From an uncultured Collinsella sp. (GTDB lineage Bacteria; Actinomycetota; Coriobacteriia; Coriobacteriales; Coriobacteriaceae): a stretch of 16,335 nucleotides of DNA. Position numbers and translations under genes: made by a program. This document shows positions 1 to 7,350 of the stretch, in pieces. The notes under the pieces are model-generated. The model was not told the DNA's origin, did no database searches, and saw only the letters and a program-made list of their open reading frames with translations. The first letter of the stretch is position 1. Every line of letters begins with the position of its first letter. The stretch lies in assembly GCA_900553215.1 (NCBI GenBank), contig USCJ01000008.1, forward strand, positions 1 to 16,335. The letters run 5' to 3'.

Positions 1-181
1 CGGGAGAGCCCGCCGGCATAAAGAGCACAGCGTCCAAGTCGAGCGACTCGCGCGCCTGCTCGGCGGTCACCAGGTGCCCGTAATGGATGGGATCAAAGGT
101 GCCACCCATAATGCCAAGCCTAAACTCCTGCCCGTCCTCTAGAGGAAGCTCGGGCAAACCGATTCCACCGCGCAGCGACAT
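1..181 (-). CDS. nadD: Nicotinate-nucleotide adenylyltransferase NadD, N-terminal part (cut by window edge)
   Basis: NadD transfers AMP from ATP to nicotinate mononucleotide, making deamido-NAD in cytoplasmic NAD synthesis. About 60 residues are visible. They contain the nucleotidyltransferase signature [13 protein letters not shown] (residues 25-37), whose HYGH is the (H/T)xGH ATP-binding motif, followed by a helix with EQAR and the strand [12 protein letters not shown]. The ATG lies three bases after the obgE stop codon (TAAGCCATG), which implies co-transcription and coupling; a GGAGAG lies about 10 bases upstream, inside the end of obgE. The residues before MGGTFDP are longer than usual for the family. 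The first strand (RLGI) needs a start upstream of it, and the only other in-frame candidate is a TTG at codon 9. The obg-nadD neighbourhood is common in Gram-positive bacteria. The C-terminal two thirds lie outside the window. Confidence 0.93.
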   Translation of the reverse strand, partial: MSLRGGIGLPELPLEDGQEFRLGIMGGTFDPIHYGHLVTAEQARESLDLDAVLFMPAGSP

Positions 182-184
182 GGC

Positions 185-1665
<1,481 letters not shown>

Positions 1666-1711
1666 AAAAAAAAGAGGGAGACCCTTGAATCCTAAAACTC
1701 AAGTGCCTCCC
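1666..1711 (-). terminator. Intrinsic terminator or attenuator between rpmA and obgE
   Basis: The minus-strand RNA forms a 13-position stem, with arms at 1699-1711 and 1676-1688 (GGGAGGCACTTGA against TCAAGGGTCTCCC). It contains one G-U pair and one A-G mismatch, has a 10-base loop, and is followed by TC and eight T (1673-1666). It starts 25 bases after the rpmA stop codon. This is a classic Rho-independent terminator for rplU-rpmA. Because obgE has no room for a promoter after it, the element may act as an attenuator that lets only part of the transcription through. Confidence 0.85.
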
Positions 1712-1736
1712 ACATATGTGCTCTATGAAGGGTGAA

Positions 1737-1994
1737 TTACGCGTTCGCGAGCGGGCGTACGCTGACCCTGTGCTTGATACCCTTGTGGAACTCAACGGTA
1801 CCGTCGACCAGCGCGAACAGCGTGTCGTCCTTGCCACGGCCAACGTTCTCACCCGGGTGGATGTGAGTGCCGTGCTGACGGACGAGAATCGTGCCCGTGG
1901 TTACCGTCTGGCCGGCATAGCGCTTCGTGCCAAGGCGCTGACCGCGGGAGTCACGGCCATTACGGGAGGAACCGAGTCCTTTTTTGTGTGCCAT
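1737..1994 (-). CDS. rpmA: 50S ribosomal protein L27
   Basis: L27 is a small basic protein of the large subunit whose N-terminal tail reaches the peptidyl-transferase centre and contacts tRNA. The 85 residues begin [16 protein letters not shown], the usual bacterial start, and continue through [20 protein letters not shown]. There is no cleavable N-terminal extension of the Firmicutes type, so no Prp protease processing is expected. The ATG follows a modest GAGTAGG. The gene lies 33 bases after rplU and is followed by a strong terminator, so rplU-rpmA form a compact two-gene transcript. Length and sequence are ordinary for the family. Confidence 0.98.
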   Translation of the reverse strand: MAHKKGLGSSRNGRDSRGQRLGTKRYAGQTVTTGTILVRQHGTHIHPGENVGRGKDDTLFALVDGTVEFHKGIKHRVSVRPLANA

Positions 1995-2027
1995 TGTGTA
2001 TACCTACTCTTTCGTTACGAGTGTAAT

Positions 2028-2402
2028 CTACTCGGCGACGGGAGCCTCGGCAACAGCCTCGGCCTCTGCCTTGACAGCCTTCTTGGCGCGGGACGTAGCC
2101 TGGACCTTCACGATCTTCAGCTTGGTGAGCTGCTGACGGTGACCCTTCAGACGACGATAGCGCTTACGCTTGTGGAACTTGAAGACCAGCTGCTTCTCGC
2201 CCTTGAACTGCTCAACGATCTGAGCGGTAACCTTGGCCTTGGCCAGCTTGTCGGGATCGGTGACGATCTTCTTACCATCGTTGAGGAAGATGACCGGCAG
2301 GGTGACCTTGTCGCCCTCATTGCCCTCGATCTTCTCGACGGTGATGACATCGTCGGTGGCGACCTTGTACTGCTTGCCGCCCGTGTTAACGATTGCGTAC
2401 AT
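2028..2402 (-). CDS. rplU: 50S ribosomal protein L21
   Basis: L21 binds 23S rRNA (with L20) early in large-subunit assembly. The conserved start MYAIVNTGGKQYKV and the basic signature FKFHKRKRYRRLKGHRQ (about residues 75-91) identify it. I place the start at the ATG at 2402, giving 124 residues, because family members begin exactly at MYAIV and a GAAGGG lies about nine bases upstream. An in-frame ATG seven codons earlier (2423) would put that binding site inside the gene and is not favoured. The body of about 103 residues has a C-terminal extension rich in Ala and Glu (KAEAEAVAEAPVAE), seen in several actinobacterial L21 proteins. The gene is first in its transcript, with its own promoter just upstream. 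Confidence 0.97.
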   Translation of the reverse strand: MYAIVNTGGKQYKVATDDVITVEKIEGNEGDKVTLPVIFLNDGKKIVTDPDKLAKAKVTAQIVEQFKGEKQLVFKFHKRKRYRRLKGHRQQLTKLKIVKVQATSRAKKAVKAEAEAVAEAPVAE

Positions 2403-2444
2403 GTTTACTTGCCCTTCATGCATCAGTTAGTGCAACAGCCGAAT

Positions 2445-2473
2445 ATAGTAGCAGGCGAAAATACCCCCGTCAA
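2445..2473 (-). promoter_or_regulatory. Sigma-70-type promoter for rplU-rpmA
   Basis: On the minus strand a -35 box TTGACG (2468-2473) is followed, after exactly 17 bases, by TACTAT (2445-2450), which is preceded by TGC and so forms an extended -10 element. Transcription would start near 2438, giving a leader of roughly 35 bases. The -35 box overlaps the TGA stop codon of the upstream DUF2344 gene. This promoter lets the ribosomal genes be transcribed independently of the elongasome operon. Confidence 0.75.
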
Positions 2474-3282
2474 CGAGTATGTGGAGCAAATCCACAAGTT
2501 CGCACAGGTATGGGGCTGACGAGTCGGCCCTCGTCGTCCTCGCATGCTTGATTCTGACGCTCGACATCGTAGGAGCAGATGGTCACGAGGTCTTGCATAC
2601 CGTTGGAAACAATAGGTGCATCGACGCCCGGGGTCAAGCCCTGCAACAAAACATCAGCAGCAGAAAGCAAAATCTCCGGACGCATGGAGCCCTCGTTGTC
2701 GGCATGGGTGTCGAGCATGAGCACCAGATGGTCCGGACGCTCCCCCGCCGTGATCTCATAGCCCACCAGTGTGTGGTCAAGGTCTAAGCGCTTGCTCTTT
2801 TTGCCGCGCGCATAGTCAATACCATGACCCGCGCGCAGCGTGTCGATCGCACGACGCACCTCGTCGGCGCTCACGGGGGCTTCGGGGTCCAGGTGCAAGT
2901 CGATACGGTACGACAGACGCGTAAGCTGAGCCGTGAGCGCCGGCGTGCGCACGTCGATGTACGCCGCCTCGATGGGCGCCAGATCGGCCGGAGAGGCCGC
3001 AGCCAGGCGCCCAAACGCCTCGTCGAGCGCCACGAACTCGGTCATAAACAGGTCATACCACTCGCAGGTCGACGACGTACCCACCGGTAGCGCCGAAGAG
3101 AAGCCCACGCGCATGTGCGGAGAGAAGCCCTGCGTGACGGCATAGGGAAGTCCCGCACGGCGCACGATGCGCTCAATGGTATGGATTACTTCGAGATGGC
3201 CCAGGTACTTAAGGCGATCGCGTTTGCCATAGCGAACACGAAGTCTAAAGAGCGTGGGGCTGTCGGTCAGGCGCTCACTCAT
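2470..3282 (-). CDS. DUF2344 / TIGR03936-type radical-SAM-linked protein
   Basis: The product is a 270-residue protein of the family found beside, or fused to, B12-binding-type radical SAM proteins; its function is not established. The N-terminal part has the family hallmarks RVRYGKRDRLKYLGHLEVIHTIERIVRRAGLP in successive segments, then QGFSPHMRVGFSSALPVGTSS (about residues 51-71) and EWYDLFM. The C-terminal region after about residue 200 is less conserved and ends in a short polar tail. There is no signal peptide or membrane segment, so the protein is cytoplasmic. Its ATG overlaps the stop codon of the radical SAM gene (ATGA), which implies tight coupling and probably physical partnership. 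A weak GGGTGA is the only binding-site candidate, in line with re-initiation. The family commonly sits just upstream of rplU-rpmA-obg, as here. Confidence 0.9.
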   Translation of the reverse strand: MSERLTDSPTLFRLRVRYGKRDRLKYLGHLEVIHTIERIVRRAGLPYAVTQGFSPHMRVGFSSALPVGTSSTCEWYDLFMTEFVALDEAFGRLAAASPADLAPIEAAYIDVRTPALTAQLTRLSYRIDLHLDPEAPVSADEVRRAIDTLRAGHGIDYARGKKSKRLDLDHTLVGYEITAGERPDHLVLMLDTHADNEGSMRPEILLSAADVLLQGLTPGVDAPIVSNGMQDLVTICSYDVERQNQACEDDEGRLVSPIPVRTCGFAPHTR

Positions 3283-5156
3283 GCGCGATCACCCATCAAT
3301 ACATTCTTGGCGTGGAGCGTGGGGCAGATTCCGCAGCCGGTGCACGACGTGCGGGTGCAGTCGGGAGTCGTGACACCCTCGAGCGAGCGACGGTACTCGC
3401 GCTCGAGGAAGCCGCGCGTGCAGCCGGGGCTCACATGCTCCCACGGCAGACGCCAGTCCAACTCGTAGGGCAGGTGCACGAGCTCATTGAGGTCGATGCC
3501 GTTTTTGGCAGCAGCCTCCTTCCAGTTATCGAGCGAGAAATGCTCTACCCAGGCGTCAAAGCGAGACCCCGAGCGCCAAGCATCGATGATGACGGGCGTC
3601 ATGTCACGCCCGGCGCGGGACAGCGCGGCCTCGATGAGCGAGGTCTCGGCATCGTGGTAATGCACGCGGACGGCACGGTTGCGAACGCTCGTGATAAGCA
3701 GCTTCTGGCGACGCTTGACGTCGTCGTAGTCGAGCTGCGGGCACCACTGGAACGGCGTGGCAGCCTTGGGAATAAAGACCGAAACCGAGATCGACACCGA
3801 GATCGAGCCGCGACGAGCCTTGGGCACCACGGAACGACCGAGCTCAAGCACGTGATCGGCCAGATTGGCGATGGCCACGATGTCCTCGTCGCGCTCGCCG
3901 GGAAGGCCCATCATAAAGTAGAGCTTCATGCGGTTCCAGCCGGCCTCGAAGGCCGCCTTGGCCGCACGGTCCAAGTCCTCCTCGGTCACGTTCTTGTTAA
4001 TGATGTCGCGCATGCGCTGGCTGCCGGCCTCGGGCGCGAACGTCAGGCCGCCCTTCTTTTCGCCGGCGACAGACTCGGCCATATCCACGCCAAACGAATC
4101 CAAGCGCTGCGACGGAATAGACACGCGAATACCCGTATCTTCCAGGCGACGGTTGAGCCTGCCAAGCACGTCACGAATGCAGGAGTGGTCGGTCGTGGAG
4201 AGCGAGGTCAGCGACACCTCGTCATAGCCGGTCTTTTCCAGACCCTGAATCACCGACGAGACGATCTGGTCGGCCGAACGCTCACGCACCGGGCGATACG
4301 TCATGCCGGCCTGGCAAAAACGACAGCCGCGGGCGCAGCCGCGCAGAATCTCGATAGACAGGCGATCGTGGACCAGCTGCGCATAGGGCACGCACGACTG
4401 CGACAGCGGATTCGTGGCGCCGAAATCCTCGACGACGCGTTTGTAGACCACGGTCGGCGCATCCTTGCCCTCGCGCGGCACGGTGTAGCCGTGCGGCGAG
4501 CAGGGCTCGTCGTGACGAACCTCATAGAGCGACGGCACGTAGTTGCCGGCAATGGATGCAAGCTGCTCAACAATCTGCGCGCGCGGGACTCCTTCGTCGC
4601 GCAGGCGGCGATGCAGCTGGCAGGTCTCGAGCAGCGATTCCTCGCCCTCGCCGATGAGGATGGCATCGAAGAAGGCCGCGTACGGCTCGGGGTTGTACAC
4701 CGAGGGGCCGCCGGCGATGATGATGGGGTCGTCTTCACCTCGGTCGGCCGCTAACAGCGGAATGCCAGCGAGATCGAGTGCCTCAAGGAAGTTCGTCACC
4801 GCCATCTCGTGCGGCACATGCAGGCCGACGATATCAAACGAAGCGACCGGCGCTGCACCCTCGAGCGAGAGCAGCGGAATGCCTGCCTCGCGCATAGCGT
4901 CACCCATATCGGGCCACGGCACATAGCCACGCTCGCAGGAGATGCCCTCGGCCTGGTTAAGGATGTTGTAGAGGATGGCGATACCCTGGTTGGGCAGACC
5001 AACCTCGTACACATCCGGGTAGATCAGGCAGCAACGGTAGTCGGCATCGGCCTTGGAAAGCGTGCCCCACTCGTGATCGATATAGCGGCTCGGCTTTTCG
5101 ACCTTGGCGAGCAACGGCTCAATTAAATGAAAACAGTCTTGATACGGAACGCGCAA
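3279..5156 (-). CDS. TIGR03960-type radical SAM protein with B12-binding-like N-terminus
   Basis: The product is a 625-residue radical SAM enzyme of a widespread family with no established substrate. Residues 40-180 look like the cobalamin-binding-like domain (YPDVYEVGLPNQG, IAGGPSVYNPEPYA). The radical SAM core has the [4Fe-4S] motif C274-ARG-C278-RF-C281, then the glycine- and acid-rich strands EVSLTSLS and FAPEAGSQRMRDIINK. The C-terminus carries a second Cys cluster, C600, C605, C608 and C611, which could hold another iron-sulfur centre. Residues 451-460 repeat SISV, from a 12-bp duplication. The start is TTG: GGGG of the preceding TAG-GGG junction lies seven bases before it and no upstream ATG fits. 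The gene follows the DUF697-like gene by ten bases and overlaps its DUF2344 partner. Confidence 0.92.
   Translation of the reverse strand: MRVPYQDCFHLIEPLLAKVEKPSRYIDHEWGTLSKADADYRCCLIYPDVYEVGLPNQGIAILYNILNQAEGISCERGYVPWPDMGDAMREAGIPLLSLEGAAPVASFDIVGLHVPHEMAVTNFLEALDLAGIPLLAADRGEDDPIIIAGGPSVYNPEPYAAFFDAILIGEGEESLLETCQLHRRLRDEGVPRAQIVEQLASIAGNYVPSLYEVRHDEPCSPHGYTVPREGKDAPTVVYKRVVEDFGATNPLSQSCVPYAQLVHDRLSIEILRGCARGCRFCQAGMTYRPVRERSADQIVSSVIQGLEKTGYDEVSLTSLSTTDHSCIRDVLGRLNRRLEDTGIRVSIPSQRLDSFGVDMAESVAGEKKGGLTFAPEAGSQRMRDIINKNVTEEDLDRAAKAAFEAGWNRMKLYFMMGLPGERDEDIVAIANLADHVLELGRSVVPKARRGSISVSISVSVFIPKAATPFQWCPQLDYDDVKRRQKLLITSVRNRAVRVHYHDAETSLIEAALSRAGRDMTPVIIDAWRSGSRFDAWVEHFSLDNWKEAAAKNGIDLNELVHLPYELDWRLPWEHVSPGCTRGFLEREYRRSLEGVTTPDCTRTSCTGCGICPTLHAKNVLMGDRA
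3784..3807 (-). repeat. Two-copy 12-bp tandem repeat inside the radical SAM gene
   Basis: On the plus strand ACCGAGATCGAC (3784-3795) is followed directly by ACCGAGATCGAG (3796-3807), 11 of 12 identical. It encodes two SISV units in the strand that precedes FIPKAATPFQW. The reading frame is kept. Confidence 0.7.
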
Positions 5157-5166
5157 CGGAAAACCC

Positions 5167-6096
5167 CTAAGCAGCGAGATCGGATGCGTCCTGATAGGAC
5201 GCCATAGGACGGGTAGCGCCCGCGACCGTGGTCACCAGATCGCGAACGCGGGAGAACGTGGCAGTAACCACCTCGTTGGCACGGCTGTAGTCGACATCGC
5301 GCTCGTAGAGCGAAACGAGCGCACGGCCCATGCCATAGGTGCCCGCGGCAGCAGTGAGCGCCTTGACGGCAAACCCAATATGCGGCGTCTGCTTGACGAG
5401 CGCACGGGTGACCGCGCGGATCACAAGACCGCCGGCAAGCACGCCCGCGACCTCGTAGCCGCGCTCAGGCTTAATGCCGCGTCCAAAGACGGCAGCGAGC
5501 TCAAAGAGCATGCCCACCTGAGCCAGCGCCATAACGGGATAATCGGCGCCCGGCAAAAACACCAGCGCACCGGTCGCCATATTGGTGAGCGCGCACGAGG
5601 TAATGATACGATTGGCCGCCGCGATGCGCATGAAGGCAAAGTTCGCCGCAAAAGCCGTTTCCTTTTCGGTGCGATCGAGAATCCAGCGGGCAAGCGTCTC
5701 GAGCAGATACGTCTTATCGGTTGCCGCCACCACGCCGAGCATGGGCGTGGACTCCTCGATAAACGGCACCTCCACAGCAGACTCGGCAAGCACGCACACG
5801 GGCGCGCCGGCGATCACGAGCTCCTGCACGGCACTCTCCAGGCGGTCGGAACCACACGAGAGCACCAGTACCACATCGGTATCGGTCTTTGGAGCAATTC
5901 GCTCCTCCCCCAGACGCTCGACGCGCACAATGCCCGAGGTCGTCTGCGGCACAAAGGCGTCACGCACCGTCTCAGCAAGAAAGCGCGAGGCGGACGAATC
6001 CAGATAGACCGAGACGCGCACCGGCGTATCGGAATCCTTCTTAACGGACGCGCCCATCTTAAAAGCGCGGGTCAGCTTATCTACGGGAATTTTCAT
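5167..6096 (-). CDS. DUF697/YcjF-like protein in the elongasome operon
   Basis: The function of this 309-residue protein is unknown. Residues about 165-265 resemble the DUF697 tail of YcjF-like and Era-like GTPases: two hydrophobic segments around TNMATGALVFLPGADYP and GVLAGGLVIRAVTRALV, with the typical ALAQVGMLFELAAVFGRG between them. Residues 25-140 have an alternating strand/helix pattern (VRVSVYLD, DVVLVLSCGSDRLESAV, APVCVLAES, LETLARWIL) like a GTPase domain but without a P-loop GxxxxGK(S/T) or an NKxD motif. This may be a degenerate nucleotide-binding domain; that is inference. The hydrophobic segments suggest membrane association. The ATG has a strong GGAGGGG seven bases upstream and follows rodA by 18 bases. 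Position between rodA and the radical SAM gene suggests co-expression with wall synthesis genes. The name is family-level only. Confidence 0.75.
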   Translation of the reverse strand: MKIPVDKLTRAFKMGASVKKDSDTPVRVSVYLDSSASRFLAETVRDAFVPQTTSGIVRVERLGEERIAPKTDTDVVLVLSCGSDRLESAVQELVIAGAPVCVLAESAVEVPFIEESTPMLGVVAATDKTYLLETLARWILDRTEKETAFAANFAFMRIAAANRIITSCALTNMATGALVFLPGADYPVMALAQVGMLFELAAVFGRGIKPERGYEVAGVLAGGLVIRAVTRALVKQTPHIGFAVKALTAAAGTYGMGRALVSLYERDVDYSRANEVVTATFSRVRDLVTTVAGATRPMASYQDASDLAA

Positions 6097-6114
6097 AGCA
6101 AACCCCTCCAGCGG

Positions 6115-7341
6115 TTACGCGGCGCCCGAACGATGCCGCCATATGGATTGTACGATACCCACCGTCAGCAGCTGAATCATCATCGAAGACGAACCGAAGC
6201 TAATAAACGGTAGCGGAATACCGGTAATCGGCATCATGCCGATGCACATGCCGATGTTTTCGAAGGTCTGGAACGCCCACATGCCAACGATGCCCACACA
6301 CGAAAGACGCAAGAACAGCGACTCACACTTAAAGGCGACGCGAATCGTCGAAAAGATCAGCAGCACGTAGAGGCACAGGAGCAAAAAGGAACCGCAAAAG
6401 CCAAAGGTCTCGGACAGGAAGGCGAAGACGAAGTCGGTGTGGAACTCAGGCAGAAAGCCGCCGGCCGACTGCGTCGCATGGCCCAAACCCTTACCAAAGA
6501 AGCCACCCGAACCAACGGCGATAAGCGACTGCTGCAGGTTGTAGGCATCGTCCGAATCGGCATTATCGGGATCGATAAAGACCGTCAGGCGGTTCATCTG
6601 ATACTGCTTGATGAGCACATCGTGGCCGAGCAACGAATCAAAAACCGAATCGAGCGCCAGGACGAGGGCCACCAGGCCCACGAGCAGGGCCAGGGTCGAC
6701 AGCACCCATTCGCGGCGTGCACCGCTCATACAAATGACGATGGCGCCCGAAACCAGCACGACCAGGCCCGAGCCCAGGTCGCCCATGGCGACAACGGCCA
6801 AAAACGGAATGGACAGCATGCCGCAGAGCTTGACGTAGTCGCGAACGGTATCGATGCGACCGTTATACTGCGAGCCAAGCGTGGCAATAAAAAAGATGGT
6901 GATGAGCTTGGCAAGCTCAACCGGCTGGAATGTCAAACCGATACCGGGAATCTTGATCCAGCCCGTCATGCCCAGACCGCCCGTATAGGACAGACCCGGA
7001 ATCTTGGGCGAGAAGATAACGATCAGGTCGATGACGAGCAACGCCGTCGAGAAATTGGAAATACCGCGCAGGTCGGTACGCCAGACCAGCACCGCCAGCA
7101 CCGCCCCGATGCCAATTCCCAGCAGATGACGTGAGAACGAGGCATCGGCCTTAAACTGCGAAGCCGACCAGATGATGATGGCGCCGTAGGCAACAAGTGC
7201 CACGGTGGCAAGCAGAACTCCGATATGCACCTTTTGGCGAAACGTGCCGCGCGAGGCCGAAAGTTGCTTGTTGACGCGGTCCAGGCTGCTGCGAGAGCCG
7301 GTCTTGGTTGAACGGAACAGATCCGCCGGAGAAAAATCCAT
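6115..7341 (-). CDS. rodA: RodA, SEDS-family peptidoglycan glycosyltransferase of the elongasome
   Basis: RodA polymerises lipid II into glycan strands during side-wall growth and works in complex with PBP2. The 408 residues include a basic cytoplasmic N-tail (1-38) and about ten membrane helices. SEDS landmarks are FQPVELAKL (138-146), MGDLGSGLV (186-194), the extracellular segment QQSLIAVGSGGFFGKGLG with FLPEFHTDF (270-304), and NIGMCIGMMPITGIPLPFISFG (362-383, split here by helix ends). Asp303 in HTDF corresponds to the catalytic aspartate of E. coli RodA. The RodA-type FLPEFHTDF and the pairing with PBP2 favour RodA over FtsW. The ATG has a perfect AGGAGG six bases upstream, and the stop codon of the PBP2 gene (TAG) forms its first bases, so translation is probably coupled. 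Confidence 0.96.
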   Translation of the reverse strand: MDFSPADLFRSTKTGSRSSLDRVNKQLSASRGTFRQKVHIGVLLATVALVAYGAIIIWSASQFKADASFSRHLLGIGIGAVLAVLVWRTDLRGISNFSTALLVIDLIVIFSPKIPGLSYTGGLGMTGWIKIPGIGLTFQPVELAKLITIFFIATLGSQYNGRIDTVRDYVKLCGMLSIPFLAVVAMGDLGSGLVVLVSGAIVICMSGARREWVLSTLALLVGLVALVLALDSVFDSLLGHDVLIKQYQMNRLTVFIDPDNADSDDAYNLQQSLIAVGSGGFFGKGLGHATQSAGGFLPEFHTDFVFAFLSETFGFCGSFLLLCLYVLLIFSTIRVAFKCESLFLRLSCVGIVGMWAFQTFENIGMCIGMMPITGIPLPFISFGSSSMMIQLLTVGIVQSIWRHRSGAA

Positions 7342-7350
7342 CGCAACCTC

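Noticed and set aside
2403..2423. Upstream ATG adding seven residues to L21
   Set aside because: The family start MYAIV and a GAAGGG binding site directly before it support 2402; the longer version would contain the binding site within its codons.
3312..4754. Long plus-strand open frame (480 codons) opposite the radical SAM gene
   Set aside because: It is the antisense shadow of a well-conserved radical SAM gene in GC-rich DNA. Its translation is His/Arg/Ala-rich with no recognisable motif and it has no neighbours on that strand.
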